Origin: Treponema sp.
GTDB taxonomy: Bacteria > Spirochaetota > Spirochaetia > Treponematales > Breznakiellaceae
Assembly (NCBI GenBank): GCA_031254315.1
Contig: JAIRUQ010000067.1
Location: forward strand, 1 to 55,178
DNA length: 55,178 nucleotides
Direction: 5' to 3'
The notes beneath the pieces are model-generated. The model had not been told where the DNA came from and did no database searches. It was given only the letters and a program-made list of their open reading frames with translations. The position numbers and the translations under genes are program-made. Position 1 is the stretch's first letter. The number at the start of each line of letters is the position of its first letter. Positions 44,370 to 53,449 of the stretch are shown here, one piece after another.

Positions 44370-44893
44370 TATAGTAATTCTCCGGAAAAAAGCAAACACC
44401 TTAACGCTTCTTCATTCGTGAAAACCAATTGATTATACAGTCTGCGTATTTTCAACCGCGTTAAAGTTTCTTTTTCGCTTAATATTCCGTTTTGGTATGC
44501 TATGAATGTTTTAAAAATCGTATCATTGGCGACGGGTCCATAAATAATGTCATAGATTTGACCGTTGTAAGTTCCGTTTCTATTGGCAGATACAAAATCC
44601 AGCCATTTTTTATCCGGTTTGTCGAAGGAAAGTATATTTTGTTTTTTTAGCAAATCTATGTTTAAAACAAAAATACTTATATGAGTTTGAGAAGAGCCAT
44701 TTCTATCTTGGACTTTTTTTGCAAAACTTTTTGCCTGCTCAATGTTTGTTGTTGTATAAAAACCATGACCAAAATCCAGCGCTCTAACCGGCTGCATTAT
44801 TTTAGGTTCTTTTACAAGAATATCACTGCCGTGGTATACCTGTAAACTTTTTAATTTGAGTATTTCTTTAAATAAAATATTTTTATTCTTCAT
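44369..44893 (-). CDS. DUF3990 toxin (ADP-ribosyltransferase-like)
   Basis: 174 residues. LQVYHGSDILVKEPKI and LDFGHGFYTTTNIEQAKSFA match DUF3990, an ADP-ribosyltransferase-like fold (YHGS / FYTT / a final GPVAND with acidic partner). Such proteins can be toxins modifying a host target. It leads the three-gene unit with the 79-residue protein and DUF3791. Confidence 0.78.
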   Translation of the reverse strand: MKNKNILFKEILKLKSLQVYHGSDILVKEPKIMQPVRALDFGHGFYTTTNIEQAKSFAKKVQDRNGSSQTHISIFVLNIDLLKKQNILSFDKPDKKWLDFVSANRNGTYNGQIYDIIYGPVANDTIFKTFIAYQNGILSEKETLTRLKIRRLYNQLVFTNEEALRCLLFSGELL

Positions 44894-44928
44894 GAGTTAG
44901 GAGTATAATTATTTATTATAACTATTTT

Positions 44929-46158
44929 TCACTTTATGTATTTCCATGCGGGGAAAACTTCAATTTTTTTTCTTTTAGTTTGGATTATGTCTTCTGTGTC
45001 ATAAGTAATAATTGTTCCGCGATTCAGCTCGAAAAAATCCATAGCTTCCAGTAATCCATTGATTTCACGATCCTGATTATCATTCGTTAATTCCCAGCAA
45101 ACCTGGACGCAGAATGGTTTTCCTTGCGGGCTAACGATAAAATCACATTCACCGCCATTTTTGCCGGTAAAGTAATAGATGTCCCGCTCAGCGTATGAAC
45201 CGAAAACTCCGGCTTTGCTCCGTAGGCTGTTAAACACACAATTTTCAAGTAACGCTCCGTAGTTAGCGCTGAAAGAAACGGCTCCTGTTTTTATTAACCC
45301 CGTATCAGCTATATATACTTTTTTGGGCGCAAGGCTCTGCGCTTTGACAGACCAAGCAAAACAGGGCAAAAGATAAATAAGATAGGCTGCTTCAAAAAAA
45401 GAAATATATTCCAGAACTGTAGTAGGCGATTTAACGCCTATAACATTCGTCAGTCTGCTGGGTGAAAAAAGCTGAGACGGATTGGATATTAAATATACAA
45501 ACAGCCTTCGTAGCGGAGCCGCATCACGTATCCCGTATCGTACCGCAATATCACGATACAATATGTCTGATTGAAGCTGAGCCAGAACATCCGTATTTTC
45601 TGTTTTTAGATATTCCGGGAAACCGCCTTTTTCAAGATAATCCGAAAACGATTTCGCTCCAATACTTAACCCGGCAAAAGTACAAAATTCATTATAAGAA
45701 AAAGGGAAAAGCTCCCTTGAGATATGCCGCCCTGTTAAACGACTTCCAAGTTCCCTGCTTAAAAGGGAAGCGTTTGAACCTGTTATGGCAAGCTGAAAAC
45801 CCTCATCCAGTTTCTGCCTGACGTATAGTTCCCAACGTTCCGCCGATTGAATCTCATCAAAAAAAATAAATTGTGCACCGGAGTCCGCGATTGCCCTGTC
45901 AATTAGTTTGAAATCCCTGTGAGAAAAGGATGCAAGGCGTATATCGTCAAAATTAAAATAAAAAAAGGGACGCCGTAGCTTTTTTACAAACTGGTGGAGC
46001 AGGGTACTCTTTCCACACCGCCTAATTCCGCTGACAACCAGTGCATGACTTTGAATATTGGGCAGTTTCGCCAGAAGATTACGCCGCACCCCCTGTTCCT
46101 GTTTATCAAGCGCCAATTTCTGGGTAGTACTGACATCCTGAATTTCTGATAGTTTCAT
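44929..46158 (-). CDS. DUF4143 AAA ATPase
   Basis: 409 residues. Walker A SGIRRCGKSTLL, Walker B FIFFDEIQ, sensor AITGSNASLLSRELGSRL, then the C-terminal DUF4143 nuclease-like half (LENCVFNSLRSKAG, GGECDFIVSPQGKPFCVQVC). This family is common in genomic islands, of unclear function. Three palindromic sites lie just before its start, so it is probably regulated there. It is the outermost gene of the island. Confidence 0.85.
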   Translation of the reverse strand: MKLSEIQDVSTTQKLALDKQEQGVRRNLLAKLPNIQSHALVVSGIRRCGKSTLLHQFVKKLRRPFFYFNFDDIRLASFSHRDFKLIDRAIADSGAQFIFFDEIQSAERWELYVRQKLDEGFQLAITGSNASLLSRELGSRLTGRHISRELFPFSYNEFCTFAGLSIGAKSFSDYLEKGGFPEYLKTENTDVLAQLQSDILYRDIAVRYGIRDAAPLRRLFVYLISNPSQLFSPSRLTNVIGVKSPTTVLEYISFFEAAYLIYLLPCFAWSVKAQSLAPKKVYIADTGLIKTGAVSFSANYGALLENCVFNSLRSKAGVFGSYAERDIYYFTGKNGGECDFIVSPQGKPFCVQVCWELTNDNQDREINGLLEAMDFFELNRGTIITYDTEDIIQTKRKKIEVFPAWKYIK

Positions 46159-46186
46159 ACTACCATTATAGACTAAAATAAGTTAT

Positions 46187-46253
46187 TATTCCAGTACAAA
46201 TGGAATAAATATTACAGTATAAATGAAATATATATTCCAGTAGGAATTGAATA
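46187..46253. promoter_or_regulatory. Three palindromic sites spaced 23 bp
   Basis: 21-bp sites at 46187, 46210 and 46233. Each is an inverted repeat TATTCCA-n7-TGGAATA (perfect in site 1, one mismatch in sites 2 and 3), with shared CAGTA/AAAT in the spacer. Upstream of the DUF4143 gene (start 46158, reading left). Two helical turns plus 2 bp apart: a likely operator array. Confidence 0.6.
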
Positions 46254-46314
46254 TATGACCAAATTTAGCCGCTTTTTTACCCGTATTCTCCCCTCAATAC
46301 ACCCCTATTCTCGC

Positions 46315-48033
46315 CTATTCAACAATCTTTCCATTGACAATGCGTATTCTTCTTTCGCAATGTTCTACAGTACTAAGGCGATGGGCGATAATTATCAATG
46401 TTTTGTTTTTGCTTACGTTGTAAATCTCGTCCATTATTTTTTGTTCTGTTTCGTTGTCCAAGGCGGATGTCGCTTCGTCAAGCACGAGGACATCGGGGTC
46501 GTCATAAATGGCGCGCGCTATGCAGATGCGCTGTTGCTGTCCTCCGCTTAACTGAATACCGCCGTCCCCAACGCGAGTGTTTATTCCTTCCTTTTGCGAA
46601 AGAAAATCCCAGATATTCGCTTTTATAAGAGCCGCCTTTATTTTTTCCTCATCGTACACTGAACCGAATGAAACATTTTCCGCTACAGTACCGTCAAACA
46701 GATAAATATTTTGAGGGATGTAGCCTATTTTTTTTCGCCAACTGCGGATGTTATCGTTGGTTAGTTGAATATCATCAATAGAAACAATTCCCAAAAGCGG
46801 CTTATGAATGCCTATGATAATATCGACAAGCGTGGATTTTCCGCCGCCGCTCTCACCTGTAAAGGCGATCTTTTCACCTTTTTTTATTTCGAGAGAAATA
46901 TCTGAAATTACCTGCGCACCTGTCAAATATTGAAAAGAAATATTTTCAAGACGAATGGATTTTTCAAAATTTATAGGTAAGTTTCCTTCGTCTTCTACAG
47001 GCTGAATAAGGTTGTCGTAAACATTTTTTAGTATTTCTTCTGAATAAACAACTCCATTAATCTCCTGCAATGATTTTATTATTGACGGAAGAATTTTGTA
47101 CAGGGCAAGAGCGTACATCGATATTACAGGAATAATCATGGAGGTATTATTGTTAAACATAATAATTAATACTACAACAGCTATAAGAAATGAAAAGCCA
47201 ATGCTTTCTAAAACACCTCTTGGCATAGCGCCAAGAACATGGGTAATCAATTCAGACTTGGCTTTAGCTTCCAATGCGTTATTATAGGTAGTTATAATTT
47301 CTTCTTCATTTCCTTTTAATTTAACATATTTCATGTTACTAAGCGATTCTTTTACAGTGCGGCTCATTGTTCTTCCGGTTGAAAAAGATATTTTTCCCTG
47401 TACAGAATTAATTCTTGTTATAATTGACATCAATATTATAACAATAGTAAATAATGCAAAAGTTAGGACAAGTGTCATTTTCCAGTTTAATATAACTATT
47501 ACCGTATAAACTAAAATTATAGTGAACATCTCTGAGCATAAGGTCAAAAGATGAAGTACTACTTTGCCTACTTCAACCGTTTCAACTTGTATAGCCCGTA
47601 TCAATTCTCCTGTGTTTCTTTGAGTGTGAACTTTGTAAGGTATTTTTAAATTGACAGTTAATGCTTTTCTGGTAAAGTATTTATACATACTTAAGGAAAA
47701 GCGTTTTATTAAATATGCCAGCATGACACAATATCCGCCCCTAAGGAAATAAAAGATTACAATGCAAAGACCAAAGAAAATCATAAACTTTTCAGGAGAG
47801 GCAAAAGCAAAAAAGTCATACGCCATTTTATAATAACCGCTTTCAAGCAGTGAAGGCTGTGACACTATCGAGATAAAAGGCATTATTGCGGTAATCCCGA
47901 TTGTTTCAACAAGTGAAAAACCAATGGTAAAAACCAGCATAATGACAAGGAAAAATTTTTGTCTTGATGTCATTAGTCTGGTCAGTCTTGAAATGACAGG
48001 TTTTAGGAATAAAAATTTTTCAAGTAATGTCAT
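46315..48033 (-). CDS. ABC transporter, MsbA-like, fused permease and ATPase
   Basis: 573 residues from ATG 48033, chosen because AAGGA sits just upstream. Six TM segments (~20-300), then an ATPase: FTGESGGGKSTLVDIIIG, QLSGGQQQRICIARAI, LVLDEATSAL and IIAHRLST. The half-transporter flips or exports a lipid-linked glycan or lipid across the inner membrane. It overlaps the epimerase gene by 14 bases. Probable exporter of the locus product, since no Wzx/Wzy was seen in the window. Confidence 0.88.
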   Translation of the reverse strand: MTLLEKFLFLKPVISRLTRLMTSRQKFFLVIMLVFTIGFSLVETIGITAIMPFISIVSQPSLLESGYYKMAYDFFAFASPEKFMIFFGLCIVIFYFLRGGYCVMLAYLIKRFSLSMYKYFTRKALTVNLKIPYKVHTQRNTGELIRAIQVETVEVGKVVLHLLTLCSEMFTIILVYTVIVILNWKMTLVLTFALFTIVIILMSIITRINSVQGKISFSTGRTMSRTVKESLSNMKYVKLKGNEEEIITTYNNALEAKAKSELITHVLGAMPRGVLESIGFSFLIAVVVLIIMFNNNTSMIIPVISMYALALYKILPSIIKSLQEINGVVYSEEILKNVYDNLIQPVEDEGNLPINFEKSIRLENISFQYLTGAQVISDISLEIKKGEKIAFTGESGGGKSTLVDIIIGIHKPLLGIVSIDDIQLTNDNIRSWRKKIGYIPQNIYLFDGTVAENVSFGSVYDEEKIKAALIKANIWDFLSQKEGINTRVGDGGIQLSGGQQQRICIARAIYDDPDVLVLDEATSALDNETEQKIMDEIYNVSKNKTLIIIAHRLSTVEHCERRIRIVNGKIVE

Positions 48034-49036
48034 TGTATTCCTTAAACCACTGCGCAAATAATTTTAATCCGTCATCAATGGTTGTTTTTGGCTCCCAGCC
48101 AAGAGATGATCTTGTGCTGTCAATGTCCGCCATTGTTACGGGCACATCACCGGCTTGCATCCCAAGATATTTTTTTTCTGCCTTGCGTCCAAGATGTTTT
48201 TCAATAGTTTCTATAAACTCCGTTAATTTTTTGGGCTTGTTATTGCCAAGGTTGTACAACACAAAAGGAACAGGAGCGCTCTGTGGAATATGAGAGAGTA
48301 CAGAAACAATGCAATCTGTTATATCATCAATATATGTAAAATCGCGTAACATATCGCCGTGGTTGTAAACCTCAATAGGAATATTTTTCATTATGGAGCT
48401 TGCGAATTTGTAATACGCCATATCAGGTCGTCCCCATGGACCGTAAACTGTAAAGAAACGCAAGCCTGTAGCCGGTATCTTAAAAAGATGGGCATAAGTA
48501 TGAGCCATTAGTTCGTTTGATTTTTTTGTAGCGGCATAGAGACTTACAGGTCTATCCGTCATATCTGTAACGGAAAAAGGAGTTTTTTCATTGATTCCGT
48601 AAACAGAAGAGCTTGAAGCAAAAATTAAATGTTTTATTTTATAATTTCTGCATGCTTCAAGAATATTAATAAAACCGTTAATGTTACTGTCAATGTAAGT
48701 GTAGGGGTTTTCAAGACTGTAACGCACTCCTGCTTGAGCGGCAAGATTGCAAACGCAGTCAAATTGTTCTTGCGCAAAAAGGGAGAAAAGTTTTTCCCTG
48801 TCTGTAATGTCGATTTTGATAAAATTGTAGTTGGGCAGGGTAGTACTTTGTATTTTTTTCCCATATTCAATTTTTTGCCTGTCTATACCTGATTTTTCAA
48901 GACGGGCGTATTTAAGGTTGACATCGTAATAGTCATTTATATTATCTATTCCGGTTACAGAATGTCCAATGGCGGACAGTTTATTAACAAGATGAAAACC
49001 GATAAAACCCGCAGTCCCTGTAACAAGAATCTTCAA
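48020..49036 (-). CDS. UDP-glucuronate 4-epimerase-like
   Basis: 338 residues, extended SDR. GTAGFIGFHLVNKL, NLAAQAGVRYSLENPYTYID, catalytic Tyr/Lys in SLYAATKKSNELMAHTYAHL and RFFTVYGPWGRPDMAYYKF are the signature of UDP-GlcA 4-epimerases (Gla/LpsL), making UDP-galacturonate. Next to ugd, which makes the substrate. Coupled to the ABC gene. Substrate inferred from similarity and neighbour. Confidence 0.83.
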   Translation of the reverse strand: MKILVTGTAGFIGFHLVNKLSAIGHSVTGIDNINDYYDVNLKYARLEKSGIDRQKIEYGKKIQSTTLPNYNFIKIDITDREKLFSLFAQEQFDCVCNLAAQAGVRYSLENPYTYIDSNINGFINILEACRNYKIKHLIFASSSSVYGINEKTPFSVTDMTDRPVSLYAATKKSNELMAHTYAHLFKIPATGLRFFTVYGPWGRPDMAYYKFASSIMKNIPIEVYNHGDMLRDFTYIDDITDCIVSVLSHIPQSAPVPFVLYNLGNNKPKKLTEFIETIEKHLGRKAEKKYLGMQAGDVPVTMADIDSTRSSLGWEPKTTIDDGLKLFAQWFKEYNDIT

Positions 49037-49076
49037 ACTGTTTTCCTTATATAAAAATGTTTTAACATGGGTCTTT

Positions 49077-50393
49077 TCAAATACAAAAATATTTTAATCC
49101 AGAAGATGTAACTTCATCCGGTTTATATATATTGCGAAGATCAAAAAAGTATGTTGATGTCATCAATTCTTTTGCTTTCAATAAATCAATATTTCTAAAC
49201 TGGTTCCATTCCGTTACAATTACAAGCGCGTCCGCCCCTTTTATAGCATCGTATTCATCATTTGCATAATACACGCTATTTTTTATCACTTCCAGCCGCC
49301 ACTGCGCTTCCTTCATTGCGGCTGGATCAAAGACGCGTAATTTTGCGCCGCAGGAACAAAGATATTCGCAAATAGTGATTGCAGGGGATTCGCGCATATC
49401 GTCTGTATTTGGCTTGAATGCAAGTCCAAGGACGCAAATAGTTTTTCCTGCCAGAGAGCCAAAAGCGGCTTCAATTTTTTTTGCGGCGCGCAATTTTTGC
49501 TTTTCATTTTTTTCAATCGCAGTTTCTACAATGTCTTGTATTTCGCCTTTGTCTCTGCCTATTTTCGCGAGCGCCCTTGTGTCCTTTGGGAAACAGGAAC
49601 CGCCGTAACCGGGACCGGGATGCAAAAACTTTGCTCCGATTCTTCCGTCCTTGCCCATCGCTTTTGAGACAGCGCGGATGTCCGCGCCGGTTTTTTCGCA
49701 AAGGTTGGCGATCTCGTTAATGAATGTGATTTTAACGGCGAGAAAAGCGTTTGAAGCGTACTTGATCATCTCTGCGGATTCAAGGTTTGTTTCGATAAAG
49801 GGAGTTTCATTCAGGTATAGGGAGCGGTAAACATCTTTCATTATGTCGAGGGCGCGTTTACTTTCAGCGCCGATAACAACACGATCAGGATGGGTAAAGT
49901 CGTATACGGCGGAACCTTCACGCAAAAACTCAGGATTAGAGACAACGTCAAAATCAACATTTGCGTTTCGCTTTTCAAGTTCTTCTTTTATCCAGAGCGT
50001 AACTTTTCTTCCGGTTCCGATAGGTACAGTGCTTTTATCTACAATCACCGTATATTGAGAAATTAATTGTCCTATTTGGCGAGCGGCGGCTTCCACATAG
50101 ACAAGGTCTGCACTGCCGTCATCTGCGGGCGGAGTGCCGACCGCTATAAAAACAACATTGCACTCTTTAATCGCAGACGCAATATCGGTTGTAAAAGAAA
50201 GCCGTGTACTTTTACTGTTTTTTTCTACGATTACATCAAGCCCCGGTTCATAGATAGGGATAATTCCTTTCTTCAAGGACTCGATTTTTTCCGTATTGGT
50301 ATCTACGCAGATAACATGGTTGCCAAAATCGGCAAGGCATGCCCCTGAGACAGAACCTACATAACCTGTTCCAATAACAGCGATTTTTGCCAT
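49077..50393 (-). CDS. ugd: UDP-glucose 6-dehydrogenase
   Basis: 438 residues. N-terminal NAD loop AVIGTGYVGSVSGACLADFG; VAVGTPPADDGSADL; NPEFLREGSA; catalytic Cys in GYGGSCFPKDTRALA; GLAFKPNTDDMRESPAI. Oxidises UDP-glucose to UDP-glucuronate, which feeds the next gene's epimerase. Length and motifs complete. Forty bases separate it from the epimerase. Confidence 0.92.
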   Translation of the reverse strand: MAKIAVIGTGYVGSVSGACLADFGNHVICVDTNTEKIESLKKGIIPIYEPGLDVIVEKNSKSTRLSFTTDIASAIKECNVVFIAVGTPPADDGSADLVYVEAAARQIGQLISQYTVIVDKSTVPIGTGRKVTLWIKEELEKRNANVDFDVVSNPEFLREGSAVYDFTHPDRVVIGAESKRALDIMKDVYRSLYLNETPFIETNLESAEMIKYASNAFLAVKITFINEIANLCEKTGADIRAVSKAMGKDGRIGAKFLHPGPGYGGSCFPKDTRALAKIGRDKGEIQDIVETAIEKNEKQKLRAAKKIEAAFGSLAGKTICVLGLAFKPNTDDMRESPAITICEYLCSCGAKLRVFDPAAMKEAQWRLEVIKNSVYYANDEYDAIKGADALVIVTEWNQFRNIDLLKAKELMTSTYFFDLRNIYKPDEVTSSGLKYFCI

Positions 50394-50402
50394 AATTTAC
50401 CT

Positions 50403-51953
50403 CTAATAGTGAAGTTCAGTGCCAATAAATATTTCGTTGCTTAATCCTCTGCTTAATCTTGCGGCTTCAATGCCTACCGCCACGGAAACACGCAGGAATA
50501 AACTGCGGAATCTAAGCGGGAAAATGACAACTTCCAATCCGGCTCCAATAAGCATATTTTCCAAGCCAAACGGTCTTTGATTTACATGGTCATTGTAGAA
50601 CGCTACGTCAAGAAAAGGCGTTACATGAAAGTCAAAATCAATTATACGTGCTTTTTCGTTACCCGACCAAACGGAAGGCAGGAATCTTAACACCTTAAAT
50701 GTAAAATCCATATTTAACGAAAGCATATAATTTGCCGTAATGTCATTGTCCAAAACTCCGCGTATAACATCACCGCCTGAATCCGTGTAATCGTCAAAAA
50801 ACCATTGGCGGTACATAAGGCGGCTTGAAAAGTTAAAATAACTGTTAATAATCTTATACCCGGAGCCTGTAAGACTGAAACTGCCGCCCCATGGCTGGTC
50901 ATCATTATTAAATTTATAAAGATCATAACTAAAGGAATTATTTATACTTGCGGAAAAACCTTTAAGGAAATTATCTATCCAATCAATCCTGCCAAAACTT
51001 AGATTATGAGAAAAATTAAAAAAAGGTCCTTTTCTGTGATCATCAAGGGGTGATTGTTCTAATTCATGGTTAAAAGTAGCTGATAATTTTGGAGTATAAT
51101 TAATTTCGCCCAGATCGTAGTAATAAAGTCCTGTTGGTATTTTCCATGAAATGTACGGATTACTGGATAAATAGAATCCTTCCTGAAATCTCCCGTATTT
51201 CTTCCGGTACCTTCTTGCGTTTTCCTCGTTAAGTATAAAAGACTCGTTAAAACCAACAGTAAAGATTGTATTATTAAAGGGAAGTTCTACGGATATGCCG
51301 GTTGTGTTTTTATAATAATAAGATTCACTCAGATTTGGACGATATGAAAAATCATGATCAAAATTAAAACTCCAGTTAAGATCAAAGAGCCTGAACGGAA
51401 TATCGGTATCCAGCATAAGGTCAAAAGAGTTGTTTCCTTCCTCATCGTAACTGTATCCGATATCCAGTCTTAAAGGACTCATAGTACCCAGAAAATTGTA
51501 ATCGCGCGCTTTAATTGTTATGTCAAAACCGGAATTGGAGCTGTACTGCGGACGCGGAATCGCTATAATATTCCATGTATCTGTTACATGAATTAAAAGG
51601 TCAACCGGATATTTTCCGTCCTGCCGTACCTCTGAGATAGTATACTCAATATCGACACTTTCTAAAACTCTTTCATTATAAAGCAGTTGGCGTTTTTCAT
51701 TTATATATTTTTCAAGATTTTCAAACCCTATTATTTCTTCTCCGACGGCAAGTTCCGCTTTATAAATTAACGCGAAAGGACGTGTATAACCTTTTATATT
51801 AAAAGAAAAAGAGTTAATTACATATATTGTTCCATTTGATCCCTGTAATTCGCCTGAGGATGTGTTTCCCGCTGTTTCATTATTCAACTCCTGTGAAAAG
51901 AGCTTAAAACAAATAAATAGGAATAATATAAAAATTAATAAATAGCGCTTCAT
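50403..51953 (-). CDS. Omp85-like outer-membrane protein with POTRA-like N-terminus
   Basis: 516 residues from ATG 51953 (TTG 51974 is possible; neither has a strong site). Signal peptide RYLLIFILFLFICFKLFSQ. Residues ~35-125 resemble a POTRA repeat (SFNIKGYTRPFALIYKAELA, VLESVDIEYTIS, LLIHVTDTW). The rest is a beta-barrel ending in an aromatic (EIFIGTELHY). It may export or insert surface components. The gene is nine bases from ugd, so co-transcribed with the sugar genes. Confidence 0.7.
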   Translation of the reverse strand: MKRYLLIFILFLFICFKLFSQELNNETAGNTSSGELQGSNGTIYVINSFSFNIKGYTRPFALIYKAELAVGEEIIGFENLEKYINEKRQLLYNERVLESVDIEYTISEVRQDGKYPVDLLIHVTDTWNIIAIPRPQYSSNSGFDITIKARDYNFLGTMSPLRLDIGYSYDEEGNNSFDLMLDTDIPFRLFDLNWSFNFDHDFSYRPNLSESYYYKNTTGISVELPFNNTIFTVGFNESFILNEENARRYRKKYGRFQEGFYLSSNPYISWKIPTGLYYYDLGEINYTPKLSATFNHELEQSPLDDHRKGPFFNFSHNLSFGRIDWIDNFLKGFSASINNSFSYDLYKFNNDDQPWGGSFSLTGSGYKIINSYFNFSSRLMYRQWFFDDYTDSGGDVIRGVLDNDITANYMLSLNMDFTFKVLRFLPSVWSGNEKARIIDFDFHVTPFLDVAFYNDHVNQRPFGLENMLIGAGLEVVIFPLRFRSLFLRVSVAVGIEAARLSRGLSNEIFIGTELHY

Positions 51954-51974
51954 GTTAAAAATAAATTTGGGCAA

Positions 51975-52146
51975 AATTATCCATTCCGGTATAAAACCGG
52001 AAAAAAAATGAGGTGAAATAGCCTGTCCGAGTACTCAGACGGACGGCAAATGTATTGGCGGCCGAAACACGCTCAATAAATTCGACGATTTCCATAATTA
52101 TATCACAATTTTTTGGGCTTTTCAAGTGGTTTTGGGGGATTATTCA
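51975..52146. other. Intergenic region between polysaccharide and hydroxylase operons
   Basis: Contains mixed AT-rich sequence and no convincing hairpin terminator or promoter in my reading. The molybdenum hydroxylase operon ends at 52147 on the same strand. Confidence 0.4.
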
Positions 52147-52980
52147 TTACTCGGAGAGGTTGTAGAGGTTCTCTTCTATGCTGTTTATGATGGAATTCAC
52201 GGACAATTCCGGTACTTCATTCATTTCCGCAAGAAAATATACCCAATTTCCGACAAATTCAGCGGCTGTTTTACGGCTCAAAGGCAGAGATTTCCCATTT
52301 AGAATGTCTTCGGCGTCCTTATTTCGTAAAATTGAGTCGCCTTTGTAGACAACTCTTATCTCGGAGAGGATATTTTTTTGGGTTTTTACCAAAAAGGCGA
52401 GCGTTTCATTGTTAAAATAGCCTTCGCAGTAGAATTTTTTGTAAACCGCATAATCCCATTGGAGCAAGGGCAGTTTGATTCTGGTAAGAAGCTCATGTTC
52501 ATTCAAAATAGTATGATCTTTTGAATGAAAACGCGGGGCAGAGACCCATCGCGTGGCATTTGAAGCGCCGCGAAACTCATATTGGGCGTCCAGAGCGGTA
52601 AGAATCGCAGGTAAATCTAGGAGGCGGGAAACACTGCATATATTGCCGCCTATTGTAGCGATATTTCTTACCTGAGGACCGGCTATATTTTCAAGGCAGG
52701 CGCACAGGATTTCAGGCACAATTTTCCCTAAGCCGGTGAGTCTATTTAAGTTTACCATCGCGCCGATTTCAAGATATTGCTCTGTCCTTGTTATACGTTG
52801 CAATTCTTCGATTTTATCCAGACATATAAATACAGGCGGCAGACTAATGATATTTTTTGACTGTTTACCGATTAGATTGGTTCCTCCGGCATAAAGGACA
52901 GCGTCGGGGAAACGGTTCCATGCGGCAAAAAGTTCCTGAAATGAAACGGGGAAAATCACCTGATTAAGAGGAGCCGCCAT
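52147..52980 (-). CDS. FAD-binding subunit of a molybdenum hydroxylase
   Basis: 277 residues, CoxM/XdhB-type. FAD motifs VLYAGGTNLIGKQ and IATIGGNICSVSRLLDLPAI. Passes electrons from the 2Fe-2S subunit to FAD. It overlaps the 2Fe-2S gene by 17 bases. Slightly shorter than many family members. Substrate (xanthine, another purine or other heterocycle) is not shown by this subunit. Confidence 0.87.
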   Translation of the reverse strand: MAAPLNQVIFPVSFQELFAAWNRFPDAVLYAGGTNLIGKQSKNIISLPPVFICLDKIEELQRITRTEQYLEIGAMVNLNRLTGLGKIVPEILCACLENIAGPQVRNIATIGGNICSVSRLLDLPAILTALDAQYEFRGASNATRWVSAPRFHSKDHTILNEHELLTRIKLPLLQWDYAVYKKFYCEGYFNNETLAFLVKTQKNILSEIRVVYKGDSILRNKDAEDILNGKSLPLSRKTAAEFVGNWVYFLAEMNEVPELSVNSIINSIEENLYNLSE

Positions 52981-53449
52981 ACAGCCTCCTTTGTCTGATT
53001 GCCGCGATTGAATCTACAGCCCTTACAAGCCTTTCTACATTTGTACAGCGGCACTTAATGCCTGAAAACCCCATAAGAATTTCTTTTTTAGTAGGGGAGG
53101 GGATTTGCTCAAGAAGCGCTTCCGTACACAGAACTTTGCCCGCTTCACAGTAACCGCAGTTTCCAAGATGTGCATTAGCAAAAGCGGTCATTATTTCCTG
53201 ATATTCAATTGTTTGGGAAAAGCCTTCTATGGTGATAATTTCGCTGTCCTGTATCTTAAATGCCGGTATTAGACAGGCGGGGCTTACACGGTCGTTAAAA
53301 ATTATCGTACACGCGCCGCATTGTCCTGCAAGGCAACCGGGTTTTGCCCCGAACAAACCAAAATTACTGCGCAGTATGTCGATTAACCTGACACCGGCTT
53401 CGCCATTAAAGACAACATCTTCACCGTTCAAAATAAAACTAATTTTCAT
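52964..53449 (-). CDS. 2Fe-2S subunit of a molybdenum hydroxylase
   Basis: 161 residues. First cluster: GCLAGQCGACTIIF. Second cluster: GNCGYCEAGKVLCTEAL and GIKCRCTN. All eight Cys for two [2Fe-2S] centres are present. Links the Mo subunit to the FAD subunit. Overlaps the Mo-subunit gene by four bases. Confidence 0.9.
   Translation of the reverse strand: MKISFILNGEDVVFNGEAGVRLIDILRSNFGLFGAKPGCLAGQCGACTIIFNDRVSPACLIPAFKIQDSEIITIEGFSQTIEYQEIMTAFANAHLGNCGYCEAGKVLCTEALLEQIPSPTKKEILMGFSGIKCRCTNVERLVRAVDSIAAIRQRRLYGGSS

Noticed and set aside
46255-46551. Forward open frame of 98 residues in the ABC transporter region
   Set aside because: It lies antisense to the intact ATPase domain, has no ribosome-binding site and no protein-like features.
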